DNA of 64,000 nucleotides from Modestobacter sp. VKM Ac-2977 (GTDB lineage: Bacteria > Actinomycetota > Actinomycetes > Mycobacteriales > Geodermatophilaceae). A program made the position numbers and the translations under genes. The stretch spans positions 881,238 to 945,237 of the forward strand of contig NZ_JAPVBQ010000001.1 of assembly GCF_026968045.1 (NCBI RefSeq), read 5' to 3'. Positions 54,660-64,000 of this stretch are shown here, one piece after another; positions within the stretch are counted from its first letter, which is position 1; each line of letters opens with the position of its first letter. Under the pieces are notes generated by a model. That model searched no databases. It worked only from the letters and a program-made list of their open reading frames with translations, and had not been told where the DNA came from.

Positions 54660-55904
54660 CTATCGAGCGCCCTCGACCGCGGTGGCTCCTCGGGAGGGCG
54701 GCGGGTCCTGGGCAGTGGGAACCGGGTGCAGGCGCACGTGTTCGAGCACCCGGTAGGACACGGCCACGAACGGCACGGCGAGCAGTGCCCCGGCCACCCC
54801 GAACAGCAGCCCGCCGGCCGTGACCGCGACCAGGATCACGACGGGGTGCAGGTCCAGGGCGTGGCCCATGATGAGCGGCTGCAGCACGTTCCCCTCGACC
54901 TGCTGCACCACCAGGACCACCACCAGGATGATGATCGCGTCGGTCGTGCCGTTGGTGACCATGGTGACCAGCACGGCCACCGCACCGCTGACGGTGGCCC
55001 CCAGGAGGGGGATGAAGGCGCCCACGAAGGTGAGCAGGGTCAGGGAGATCCAGAGCGGGACGCCGAGCAGGAGCAGTCCGAGGCCGATGCCGACGGCGTC
55101 GATGAACGCGACGACGACGGTGCCCCGCACGTAGCTGGCCAGGGTGGTCCACGCCGCGCGTCCGGCGCCGTCGACCTGGTCGCGCCGCCGGTCGGGCACG
55201 CGCTCCACCAGCCAGCGCCACATGCTCTCGCCGTCCTTGAGCAGGAAGAAGACGAGGAAGGCGACGAGCACCAGGGCGCCGAGGACGTACACGGCCATCC
55301 GGGCGCCGGCCGCGGGGTCGGGGACGACCTCGTAGAGCCGGGTGACGACCTCGTTGCGGAGGTCGGCGACCTGCTGGGGGTTCAGGCCCAGCGGCCCCTC
55401 GATCAGCCAGACGCGGATGCGGTCGATCCCCGCGGCCAGTGGTCGGGTGAGGTCCTGGATCGTCGAGACGGCCCGGAAGCCGACGAGGAAGCCGATGCCC
55501 AGCAGGACGCCGAGCAGGGTGAGCACCGCCATCAGCGCGGCAACCGCGGCCGGCAGCCCGGCGCGCCGCAGCCCGCGGGAGATCGGCGCTGTCAGGGCGG
55601 TCAGGAGCAGGGCCAGCGCCACGGCGAAGGTGACCAACGGCAGCCGGAGCAGCAACCAGAAGAGCAGCCAGCCGACCGCGGCGAGAGCCAGGACCCCGCC
55701 CCCCACGGCCATGGCGCGCACCGCCCAGTCCGGTACGACGGCGAGGGGTGGCCGCCGGGGCGCACGCTCCGTGCCGTCCGTGGCCACCGGCTCGGTCGTG
55801 GTGCCGCCTGGATCGGCCGGATCACCTGCAGCCGACACCGCGGGCTCCCGTGGTGGCTGCTCCGGGCCCCGGGCCTGCTGGGTGCGTGGCCGTCCGACTC
55901 GCAC
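54660..55904 (-). CDS. AI-2E family transporter
   Basis: 414 aa from GTG 55904 (GAGG seven bases upstream). Seven or eight hydrophobic helices with the family motifs FLLKDGESMWRWL, SYVRGTVVVAFIDAVGIGLGL and VEGNVLQPLIMGHALDLHPVVIL. Despite the family name, members include Na+/H+ antiporters and exporters of unknown solutes; none is proven to move autoinducer-2 here. It ends 12 bp upstream of the acidic protein gene and may be co-transcribed with it. Confidence 0.87.
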   Translation of the reverse strand: MRVGRPRTQQARGPEQPPREPAVSAAGDPADPGGTTTEPVATDGTERAPRRPPLAVVPDWAVRAMAVGGGVLALAAVGWLLFWLLLRLPLVTFAVALALLLTALTAPISRGLRRAGLPAAVAALMAVLTLLGVLLGIGFLVGFRAVSTIQDLTRPLAAGIDRIRVWLIEGPLGLNPQQVADLRNEVVTRLYEVVPDPAAGARMAVYVLGALVLVAFLVFFLLKDGESMWRWLVERVPDRRRDQVDGAGRAAWTTLASYVRGTVVVAFIDAVGIGLGLLLLGVPLWISLTLLTFVGAFIPLLGATVSGAVAVLVTMVTNGTTDAIIILVVVLVVQQVEGNVLQPLIMGHALDLHPVVILVAVTAGGLLFGVAGALLAVPFVAVSYRVLEHVRLHPVPTAQDPPPSRGATAVEGAR

Positions 55905-56288
55905 GTTCGTGCCTCACGTTCCTGGCCCGAGGGGCCTGCCGTGGATCGACTGCTGGACCGGGTCGCGCATCGTCGTGCCCGTGGTGCCGTGCCCGCACAC
56001 CGGTCCAGCCGCACCGTCTCGGCAGAGGTGTCAGCTGATCGTCATCGACGTCGTCGACCCGCCCGGGCGGTGACGGTGTCGGGACGGCGGTGTCCATGCC
56101 CGCGCGGTGTCGAGGCGCCCTGCGCGGGCTGATCGACCGACCCGCGTCGGCGCCCACCTGCAGGGTCCCCGCTCCCCGTGGCCCTGTGACGTTGATCGCC
56201 GTACCGGGGTTAGGGCGACGGGACGGCGGGCATGCCGGGACTGCGTACATCCGGACTCGGCCATGGCCGAACGACCACGAGGAGAACG
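55905..56288. other. 384-bp gene-free region
   Basis: Open frames here are antisense or read-through extensions of neighbours. No RNA gene, repeat or hairpin stands out. It must hold the promoters of the transporter (minus) and the small lipoprotein (plus). Confidence 0.5.
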
Positions 56289-56465
56289 ATGAACAGCATC
56301 TCACTGCCCGCACGCCGCAACCGGTGGCGCTCCGCCGCTGCTGGCGTCGCCATCGCCGCCGCGTCGTTCACCATGACCGCCTGTGGTGGCGACGAGGCCG
56401 CCGAGGACACCGGCGTCGTCGAAGAGGGCGACGTGCTCGAAGAGGAAGAGGAGCTCGACGAGTAG
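56289..56465 (+). CDS. tiny acidic lipoprotein
   Basis: 58 aa from ATG 56289 after GAGGAG. A basic signal peptide (LPARRNRWRSAAAGVAIAAA) ends in a lipobox-like FTMTAC, leaving a ~26-residue mature lipoprotein made almost only of Gly, Asp and Glu (GGDEAAED, EEGDVLEEEEELDE). It may bind cations at the membrane surface. No known family. Confidence 0.65.
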   Translation: MNSISLPARRNRWRSAAAGVAIAAASFTMTACGGDEAAEDTGVVEEGDVLEEEEELDE

Positions 56466-56677
56466 GACTCGTCCAGCACGCACATCTGAGTCGGTCGGCG
56501 GGGCGCACGCTCAGCGCCCCGCCGACCTGCTGTCTCCCCGGCTGATCGGAGCGTCGATGCGACGTCTCCTCGCGGACTCGAGCTGCTGCCGACCACGGTC
56601 GGCGCCTCGTCCGCCCGGGCCCCGTGGAGCCATCAGCGCAGCGGGCTGCCAGGCCGCCTGGGTGCTGTCCGGTCAGG

Positions 56678-56753
56678 TGGCGCGCCCGGCAGGGATCGAA
56701 CCTGCGGCCAAGTGCTTAGAAGGCACCTGCTCTATCCGCTGAGCTACGGGCGC
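56678..56753 (-). tRNA. tRNA-Arg (anticodon TCT)
   Basis: The reverse complement starts GCGCCCGTAGCTCAGCGG, has anticodon loop CCTTCTAAG (anticodon TCT), T-arm CAGGTTCGATCCCTG and acceptor CGGGCGC, with CCA encoded (56678-56680). Confidence 0.95.
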
Positions 56754-56960
56754 TCGTCGCCAGATCATCGCATCGGTACGGGGGGTCGCGCCCGGAACCC
56801 GGTAGCGCGCCGTAGCGGTGGGCCCCGACGGGACGACGCCGGTCGTCCACAGCGAGCGGGTGCGTCCACAGCCGGCCCGGGCGCCTGTCCCGCCGGGTCT
56901 GCGCGCTGGACGGTGGTCACAGCCCGGCAGGTCGCCGGGGACTGCACCCTGAGGAGCACC

Positions 56961-57491
56961 GTGAACGACACCCCTCTGCACGTCGTCGGCAACGTGGTCG
57001 ACGTCCCACGCCAGAACCGCACCAGCAACGGGTCGGTGACCAACTTCCGGATGGCGTCCACGTCCCGCCGCTGGGACGAGGAGACCAAGGGCTTCGTCGA
57101 CGGCGCCACGCTGTGGATCGACGTGGCCTGCTGGAACGAGCTGGGCGGCAACGTCGCCCGCAGCGTCACCAAGGGCGACCCGGTCGTCGTCGTCGGCAAC
57201 CTGTCGACCGAGTCCTGGGAGAGCGAGGCCGGGCGGCGCAGTTCCAACCGGATCAAGGCCACCGCGGTCGGGCTGAACCTGGCCCGGGGGTGGTCGGACT
57301 TCACCCGGCCGGCTCGCGTCGACCGGTCCGCCGCCCTCCCGGCCCCGCAGGAGCCGAGCGAGGAGGAGACGCCGTCGGACGAGGACCCCTACGCGCAGCG
57401 GCCCACGGACTACATCCGAGGGGAGGCGACGTTGGACGAGACGGACTCCGAGGTCACGTCCGAGGAGCCGGCGGTCCCGGCGCTGACGTGA
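56961..57491 (+). CDS. ssb: single-stranded DNA-binding protein paralogue
   Basis: 176 aa from GTG 56961 after GAGGAGC. An OB fold occupies residues 1-110 (PLHVVGNVVDVP, VTNFRMASTSRRW, LWIDVACWNELGGNVARSV). The acidic tail ends EEPAVPALT, without the DDDIPF-type tip that main SSBs use to recruit partners, so it is probably a second SSB with a special role such as sporulation, competence or stress. It precedes ettA by 113 bp on the same strand. Confidence 0.87.
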   Translation: MNDTPLHVVGNVVDVPRQNRTSNGSVTNFRMASTSRRWDEETKGFVDGATLWIDVACWNELGGNVARSVTKGDPVVVVGNLSTESWESEAGRRSSNRIKATAVGLNLARGWSDFTRPARVDRSAALPAPQEPSEEETPSDEDPYAQRPTDYIRGEATLDETDSEVTSEEPAVPALT

Positions 57492-57604
57492 GCCTCCCCG
57501 GCTGGGAGGATCGGAGCTGAGAACGCAGGGGGCGGGGCAGGTGCCGCCGAGCACGGCCGCCCCGCCCCGCCCCCACTCGCGACCTGACGGAAGGCTCCCA
57601 CTCA

Positions 57605-59275
<1,671 letters not shown>

Positions 59276-59335
59276 AGAAGGACCCCCGTGCCCCCGGCAC
59301 TCGCAAGCTCGTACCGGGACCCTGCACGGGGGCCG
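59276..59335 (+). repeat. dispersed hairpin repeat after ettA
   Basis: Begins GAAGGACCCCCGTGCCCCC, contains CACTCGCAAGCTCG and ends GACCCTGCACGGGGG. It matches the element after the quinone oxidoreductase gene (34606-34669, other strand) over about 60 bases. The ends pair into a hairpin and may terminate ettA. Confidence 0.7.
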
Positions 59336-59425
59336 TGGCATCGGCAGGCGGCCGGTCGGAGCTCAGTGCTCCGGCCGGCCGTCGCCGTCTGCGGGCCCCT
59401 CGTCAGCGGATGCGGGGGCACTCCG

Positions 59426-59878
59426 TCAGGCGGTGAAGCTGGCGACGAAACGGGCCTGGCCGCGGGTCTCCACCGCGTGCCTGCGGTAGTGACCGCGTAC
59501 GAAGGCGACCGCCCGGGCCGGGGGGAGCCCGTCCAGGACCGCCAGGCAGGCCAGCGCCGTCCCGGTGCGCCCGGTGCCGCCCGAGCAGGCGACCTCGACC
59601 CGCTCGGTGTCCGCCCGCTGCCACAGTTCGCGCAACGCGTCGTGCAGGTCGACGGGCGCGGTGGGCAACCGGAAGTCCGGCCAGCACACCCAGCGGGTCG
59701 TCCACGGGACGGGGCAGGGCGGGCGGCCCAGCAGGTACAGGCCGAAGGCCGGTGACGGATTGCCGTCGGGCAACGGTCGCCGCAGGCCACGACCGCGGAC
59801 GCGGCGTCCTGACGGCAGCACCAACACGCCCGGCTCTGTCTCCGCCCACGGGTCCACGACGGCACCGTAGGCCTGCAC
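59426..59878 (-). CDS. protein-tyrosine phosphatase-like protein
   Basis: About 150 aa (GTG 59878; GTG 59857 also possible, no clear ribosome binding site). The phosphatase loop ACSGGTGRTG fits CX5R, although the residue before Cys is Ala where classical enzymes have His. An upstream Asp-containing loop (VDLHDALRELW) could supply the general acid. Similar small proteins are widespread in actinobacteria. Target unknown; it diverges from the thioesterase gene. Confidence 0.78.
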   Translation of the reverse strand: MQAYGAVVDPWAETEPGVLVLPSGRRVRGRGLRRPLPDGNPSPAFGLYLLGRPPCPVPWTTRWVCWPDFRLPTAPVDLHDALRELWQRADTERVEVACSGGTGRTGTALACLAVLDGLPPARAVAFVRGHYRRHAVETRGQARFVASFTA

Positions 59879-59929
59879 GGCCCGGTGCGGAACAGGGGCC
59901 GTGCGGACGGCGACGGACCATGAGGCAGG

Positions 59930-60352
59930 GTGACGGGTGTGAGGCACACCGTCGCCGTCCCGATGCGCTGGTCGGACATGGACGCCTACCAGCACATCAA
60001 CAACGTGGCCTTCCTCGGCTACTTCGAGATGGCTCGGGTGGACCTGTTCTTCGACCAGCCCACCCACGACGAGAAGACCGGCCTGCGCCGGGGGATCGTG
60101 GTCGCGTCGCACGAGATCGCCTACAAGCGGCCGGTCCTCTACGACGCCGAGCCGCTCCAGGTGCAGGTCTGGGTCTCCGGCGTCCGGGCGGCCGCGTTCA
60201 CCTGCCACTACGAGCTCTTCGACCACGGCCGGCTGGCCGTCACCGGCAGCACCCTGCTGGTGACCTTCGACTTCGCGCTGGACCGGCCCCGTCGGCTCAC
60301 CCCGGAGGAGAAGACCTTCCTCAGCCGCTACCTGGACGAGCCCGCGGCCTGA
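59930..60352 (+). CDS. hot-dog fold acyl-CoA thioesterase
   Basis: 140 aa (GTG 59930 or 59939). The 4-hydroxybenzoyl-CoA thioesterase motif MRWSDMDAYQHINNVAFLGYFE holds the catalytic Asp; the rest fits one hot-dog domain. It hydrolyses acyl-CoA thioesters of unknown chain type. A strong hairpin follows the stop. Confidence 0.9.
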   Translation: MTGVRHTVAVPMRWSDMDAYQHINNVAFLGYFEMARVDLFFDQPTHDEKTGLRRGIVVASHEIAYKRPVLYDAEPLQVQVWVSGVRAAAFTCHYELFDHGRLAVTGSTLLVTFDFALDRPRRLTPEEKTFLSRYLDEPAA

Positions 60353-60370
60353 CCCGCTGCACGGTGCAGC

Positions 60371-60431
60371 AACGAGAACCGCCCCGGTGCGGTGTCCGCG
60401 ATGGCGGACACCGCCCGGGGCGGTTCTCGTT
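60371..60431. terminator. long terminator hairpin between convergent genes
   Basis: Arms 60371-60399 and 60404-60431 pair nearly perfectly (one base missing on the right) around the loop GATG. Lies between the stops of the thioesterase and bioY genes, so serves both. Confidence 0.85.
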
Positions 60432-60446
60432 CGGTGACCGGAGAGG

Positions 60447-61046
60447 TCAGCGGCTGCGGCGGACCAGTGCCCAGGCCCCGCTCAGCACGCCGGCGGCCAC
60501 GACCGCCTTGACCAGGCCACCGACGATGAAGGGGTAGAAGCCCGCCTCCAGCGCTGCCGAGGCCGAGAGCCCGGCGCTGACGGCGAGCCACGGCACGCCG
60601 ACGGCGAAGATGACGGCCTGGCCGGCGACGAACAGCGGCGCGGCCTTCAGCGGCTGGCGGTCCATGCCGCGACGGGCGGCCAGGCCGATCAGGAAGGCGG
60701 CGGGGATGAAGCCGACGACGTACCCACCGGTGGCGCCGAAGACGACCTCGACGCCTCCGCTGGCCTCGGAGTAGAAGGGCAGCCCGACCAGCGCCGCGAT
60801 GATGTAGACGGCCTGTACCGCCACCCCGCGGACCGGCCCCAGGCTGGCCGCGGTCAGCACGACCGCCAGCGTCTGGCCGGTGATCGGCACGGGCGAGCCC
60901 GGGACCGGGATGGACACCTGGGCGAGCAGTGCGGTGAACAGCACGCCCAGGCCGACCAGTGCGACGTTGCGCGCCCGGACGGCCGGCACGAGGTCGGCGA
61001 GAACGAGCGGGCGCGCCGGCAGCGCGGGCATCGAGGCAGTGGCCAC
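60447..61046 (-). CDS. bioY: biotin transporter S component BioY
   Basis: 199 aa from GTG 61046, after AGGAGG. Six hydrophobic helices with family motifs QVSIPVPGSPVPITGQTLAVVL and GGYVVGFIPAAFLIG. BioY is the substrate-binding part of ECF-type biotin transporters. The ATPase and T component (BioM, BioN) are not next to it, so it either works alone or uses shared ECF modules elsewhere. Biotin is the cofactor of the AccA1 carboxylase also encoded here. Confidence 0.94.
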   Translation of the reverse strand: MATASMPALPARPLVLADLVPAVRARNVALVGLGVLFTALLAQVSIPVPGSPVPITGQTLAVVLTAASLGPVRGVAVQAVYIIAALVGLPFYSEASGGVEVVFGATGGYVVGFIPAAFLIGLAARRGMDRQPLKAAPLFVAGQAVIFAVGVPWLAVSAGLSASAALEAGFYPFIVGGLVKAVVAAGVLSGAWALVRRSR

Positions 61047-61141
61047 GGGTCCTCCTGAGGTGCAGGTCGGCGCGGTGCGCCGCGGGTCGGCTGAGAGTCT
61101 GCCCTACCCGGGCACGCACCTGGAGAGCTGGTCGGCCCGGC

Positions 61142-62728
61142 TCACGGGCGCAGCCACACCGCGCCGTCCACCGGCACCTGACCGTCGGCGACCGGTGCGC
61201 TCGCCAGCAGCAGTTGCCCCTCCGGCAGCGGGACCGGGGCGGCGGAGAGGTTGAGCAGGCACACCAGTCCACCTGGTCGCCGGAACACCAGGCAGCCCTC
61301 CGGGGCGGGCAGCCACTCCACGCCGTCGCCGGCGAAGACCGAGGAGCTGTGACGCAGCGCCAACGCCGCCCGGTACAGCGACAGCATCGAGTCGGCGTCG
61401 TCGGTCTGGGCCGCGGCGGTCAGCGGCGCCCAGCCGGCGGGCATCGGCAGCCAGGTGTCGGCGCTGGTGGAGAACCCGTACGGCGGCTGGTCACCGGACC
61501 AGGGGACCGGGACCCGGCAGCCGTCCCGGCCGCGCTCGGTGCGGCCCGACCGCTCCCAGATCGGGTCCTGGAGCACCTCGTCGGGCAGGTCGACGTCGGG
61601 CATGCCGAGCTCGTCGCCGTTGTAGACGTAGGCGACGCCGGGCAGGGCCAGCTGCAGCAGTGCGGCAGCCCGGGCCCGCCGGGTGCCGACCTCGCCGCCG
61701 CCGTAGCGCGTGACGTGCCGGGGCCGGTCGTGGTTGGACAGCACCCAGCAGGCCGGCGCCGGGGTGGCGGCGACCGTGGCCAGCGAGTGCTCGACCGCCG
61801 AACGCAGCTCCTCGGCGTCCCACTCGGCGGTCAGCAGCCGGAAGTTGAACGCCAGGTGCAGTTCGTCCGGGCGCAGGTACTGGGCCAGCCGCTCGTCGTC
61901 GAAGACCCAGACCTCGCCGACCGCCATCCGGTCGGGGTACTGGTCCAGCACCGCCCGCACCCGCTGGTGCAGCGCGTGCACGTGGTCCTGGTCGAACCGC
62001 AGGTCGCCGGGGCCGTCGTCGGCGAACAGGCCGGTGTCCTCGGCCGGCACCATGTCCGGCAGCCCGGCGGGCTTGGCCATCCCGTGCGCCACGTCGATCC
62101 GGAAGCCGTCCACCCCGCGGTCCAGCCAGAAGTGCAGGGTCTCCTCGAGGTCGGTGACCACCTCGGGGTTGCTGTAGTCCAGGTCGGGCTGCTCGGGGGC
62201 GAACAGGTGCAGGTACCACTGGCCGTCGGGCACCCGGGTCCAGGCCGGACCGCCGAACACCGAGGGCCAGTTGTTCGGCGGCTGGGCGCCGTCCGGGCCG
62301 GACCCGTCGCGGAAGAAGTAGCGGTCCCGGGCCGGCGAGCCCGGCGGGGCGGCCAGCGCCTCGGCGAACCACTCGTGGTCGTGGGAGCTGTGGTTGGGGA
62401 CCAGGTCGATGGTCACCCGCAGGCCCAGCGCGTGGGCGTCGGCCAGCAGCGCGTCGAACCCGGCCAGGTCGCCGAAGACCGGCTCCACGCCACGGGGGTC
62501 GGCGACGTCGTACCCGTGGTCGTGCATCGGCGAGGGGTAGAAGGGCGTGATCCACAGCGCGTCGACCCCGAGCTCGGCGAGGTACGGCAGGTGCGCCCGG
62601 ATGCCCTCGAGGTCGCCGACGCCGTCGCCGGTGGCGTCGGCGAAGCTGCGCACGTAGACCTGGTAGAAGACCGCGTCCCGCCACCAGTCGGCGGTGGTGG
62701 GGGAGACGGGCGTCGGGTGCTGGCTCAG
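61142..62728 (-). CDS. GH13 alpha-glucosidase/alpha-amylase family enzyme
   Basis: 528 aa if started at CTG 62728, which follows GAGGAG at normal spacing. The first GTG (62653) would remove WWRDAVFYQVYV, the conserved first beta strand. The GH13 catalytic residues are visible: nucleophile Asp in GFRIDVAHG, acid/base Glu in AVGEVWVFD, and the third Asp in LSNHDRPRH, with VTIDLVPNHSSHDH as region I. It resembles oligo-1,6-glucosidase or maltose/trehalose-acting enzymes and is cytoplasmic. It lies 52 bp after the globin gene and may share its mRNA. Confidence 0.9.
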   Translation of the reverse strand: MSQHPTPVSPTTADWWRDAVFYQVYVRSFADATGDGVGDLEGIRAHLPYLAELGVDALWITPFYPSPMHDHGYDVADPRGVEPVFGDLAGFDALLADAHALGLRVTIDLVPNHSSHDHEWFAEALAAPPGSPARDRYFFRDGSGPDGAQPPNNWPSVFGGPAWTRVPDGQWYLHLFAPEQPDLDYSNPEVVTDLEETLHFWLDRGVDGFRIDVAHGMAKPAGLPDMVPAEDTGLFADDGPGDLRFDQDHVHALHQRVRAVLDQYPDRMAVGEVWVFDDERLAQYLRPDELHLAFNFRLLTAEWDAEELRSAVEHSLATVAATPAPACWVLSNHDRPRHVTRYGGGEVGTRRARAAALLQLALPGVAYVYNGDELGMPDVDLPDEVLQDPIWERSGRTERGRDGCRVPVPWSGDQPPYGFSTSADTWLPMPAGWAPLTAAAQTDDADSMLSLYRAALALRHSSSVFAGDGVEWLPAPEGCLVFRRPGGLVCLLNLSAAPVPLPEGQLLLASAPVADGQVPVDGAVWLRP

Positions 62729-62780
62729 CGGAGGCTCCTCGGGAGGTCGGTGCAGGTGCGGCCGCGGCGCAGGGGGTCGG

Positions 62781-63179
62781 TCAGCGGTTCTGCATGCTGT
62801 GCGCCGCCATCTCCAGGTAACCCCACAACGTGGCGTCCTGCTCGGCGGTGAGGCCCAGGCTGTCGACGGCGGCGCGCATGTGGGTCAGCCACGCATCGCG
62901 CGCCTTCTCGTCGACGGCGAAGGGCGCGTGCCGCATCCGCAGCCGGGGGTGCCCGCGCTCCTCGGAGTAGGTGCGCGGGCCGCCCCAGTACTGCTCCAGG
63001 AACATCCGCAGCCGCGTCTCGGCGCCGTCCCAGTCGTCGGCCGGGTACATCGGGCGCAGGATCGGGTCCTCCCGGACCGCGCCGTAGAAGTGCGCGACGA
63101 GGGCGCGGAAGGTCTGCTCGCCACCGATCTCGTCGTAGAAGCTGCCCGCCGAGGGCAGCGGCCGGCTCGTCTCGCTCAT
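62781..63179 (-). CDS. glbO: group II truncated haemoglobin
   Basis: 132 aa from ATG 63179, which overlaps the stop of the upstream MFS gene (ATGA). The 2-on-2 globin fold is supported by [40 protein letters not shown], and the proximal His in RMRHAPF, with a Trp at the G8-like position in the C-terminal helix (DAWLTHM). Mycobacterial GlbO proteins bind O2 and protect against reactive nitrogen and oxygen species. Confidence 0.94.
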   Translation of the reverse strand: MSETSRPLPSAGSFYDEIGGEQTFRALVAHFYGAVREDPILRPMYPADDWDGAETRLRMFLEQYWGGPRTYSEERGHPRLRMRHAPFAVDEKARDAWLTHMRAAVDSLGLTAEQDATLWGYLEMAAHSMQNR

Positions 63180-64000
63180 GACTGCGATGGTCCTCCAGGG
63201 ACGGGCGCGGGGCTCACGCGGGCCGTGACCCCCTCCGGTCGGCTGCGCCGCAGGGCGATCAGCGGGACGACGACGACGACGAGCCCGATGCCGCCGGACA
63301 GGGCCACCACCGTGCTGGGTGCCAGGGCCTCGGCACCGAGGCCGGCGAACACGACACCGAGCCCCTGGACGCCGGCCAGTCCAGCGGCCGCCACCCCGAA
63401 CGCCCGCCCGCGGTAGGCACTGGGCACCGCCTGCACGAAGGCGACGTTCAGCGGGATCGAGCATGCCCCGCCGATCCCGGCGACGAAGAAGAGAGCCACC
63501 ACGGCGGCGAACGCGGCGGTGCCGGTGCCCAGCCACACCGGCACCAGCCCGGCCAGCAGCACGCCGCCGAGGGACAGCGCCACCAGCGGGGCCAGCAGCC
63601 GCTCGCGGACGTGCGGCGGGCAGAACCGGCCCACGACCAGACCGCCGAGGGCGGTGCCGGCCGGCGCGGCGGCCAGCAGGATGCCGGTGGCAGCGGTGGT
63701 GCCCTGCAACTGCAGGCCCAGCGGGGTGGCGATGCCCTCGGGCGCGTTGACGAACAGAGCGGCCACCCAGAGCACGCCGACGATCGACAGCAGCCGTGGC
63801 GTGGCGGCGACGAACCGCATGCCGCTGGCGGTCTCCCGCCACAGCGACCGGACCTCCGTCTCCGCGTCGGCCGACCCCGGTGCGGGGCGGCGCTGCAGGC
63901 CGAGGGCCAGCCAGCCGGCGGAGACGGCGAAGGTGGCGGCGTTGAGCAGCAACGCCGCCGAGGGGGAGAAGTGGAGCAGCAGGGCGCCGCCGAGCAGGAA
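63176..64000 (-). CDS. MFS transporter (partial, 5' end beyond window)
   Basis: About 275 residues of the C-terminal part of a major facilitator, with roughly eight helices. The frame remains open to the last base ([20 protein letters not shown] at the edge), so the start is outside. The loop after helix 10 ([20 protein letters not shown]) is typical of macrolide/enterobactin-exporter-like MFS proteins. The stop overlaps the globin start by four bases, so translation is coupled. Substrate unknown. Confidence 0.9.
   Translation of the reverse strand, partial: FLLGGALLLHFSPSAALLLNAATFAVSAGWLALGLQRRPAPGSADAETEVRSLWRETASGMRFVAATPRLLSIVGVLWVAALFVNAPEGIATPLGLQLQGTTAATGILLAAAPAGTALGGLVVGRFCPPHVRERLLAPLVALSLGGVLLAGLVPVWLGTGTAAFAAVVALFFVAGIGGACSIPLNVAFVQAVPSAYRGRAFGVAAAGLAGVQGLGVVFAGLGAEALAPSTVVALSGGIGLVVVVVPLIALRRSRPEGVTARVSPAPVPGGPSQS

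Noticed and set aside
61089..61109. CTGAGAG...ACCC sequence resembling the THI box of a TPP riboswitch
   Set aside because: It lies on the plus strand, whereas the only nearby genes (bioY, GH13 enzyme) are on the minus strand, and the rest of the riboswitch core is missing.

Overview
The window is very GC-rich chromosomal DNA from an actinobacterium. Evidence includes FbiC (coenzyme F420 precursor synthesis), a WhiB regulator, three GAF-ANTAR proteins, a class F-type sortase, a CmtR-type metal sensor, frequent GTG starts and many 4-base GTGA/ATGA overlaps. The gene set (bacteriophytochrome fused to a SpoIIE phosphatase, GAF-ANTAR pair, monofunctional PutB and P5C dehydrogenase) would fit the Geodermatophilaceae or a relative; that placement is inference. 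No CRISPR array, insertion sequence, rRNA operon, integrase or replication origin was seen.

Layout. 1-4.4 kb: end of an unknown gene, lipoprotein sortase, phytochrome-phosphatase, PucR regulator. 4.6-7.2 kb: proline catabolism (proline dehydrogenase, P5C dehydrogenase) divergent from pucR. 7.3-13.2 kb: gluconokinase, MFS pump, enoyl-CoA hydratase, a divergent GAF-ANTAR pair, a GNAT-Nudix fusion. 13.8-18.9 kb: tRNA-Lys, L,D-transpeptidase, paired SMR transporters, CmtR-like sensor with a CDF efflux pump, BNR-repeat lipoprotein, tRNA-His. 19-23 kb: oligoribonuclease, an unknown polytopic membrane protein, a NERD-like membrane-anchored protein. 22.9-29.3 kb: TetR-controlled leucine/isovalerate catabolism (AccD1, AccA1, acyl-CoA dehydrogenase), split by a convergent ferritin gene and a small Cys protein. 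29.3-31.9 kb: a lower-GC island with a GNAT-PIN-ASCH-like protein (apparently frameshifted) and a coupled ASCH protein.

32-41.7 kb: secreted metallophosphoesterase, quinone oxidoreductase, WhiB, DUF885 peptidase, cupin, SRPBCC protein, secreted beta-helix protein and its LacI neighbour. 42.7-49.4 kb: FbiC, flavin reductase-like protein, FAD-disulfide oxidoreductase, NAD kinase, SGNH hydrolase. 49.4-56.5 kb: PAS-GGDEF-EAL protein, DUF427, luciferase-like monooxygenase, third GAF-ANTAR protein, AI-2E family transporter, tiny acidic lipoprotein. 56.6-64 kb: tRNA-Arg, SSB paralogue, EttA, phosphatase, thioesterase, BioY, GH13 glucosidase (probable CTG start), group II truncated haemoglobin, MFS gene cut by the window edge.

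The points most worth a second look are the GNAT-PIN-ASCH/ASCH island, a matched pair of 14-bp operator-like sites 30 bp apart at the TetR/accD1 promoter, several families of intergenic palindromes and hairpins that recur within the window (two copies of one flank the ferritin insertion in the leucine cluster), and the kinase-less phytochrome-phosphatase.
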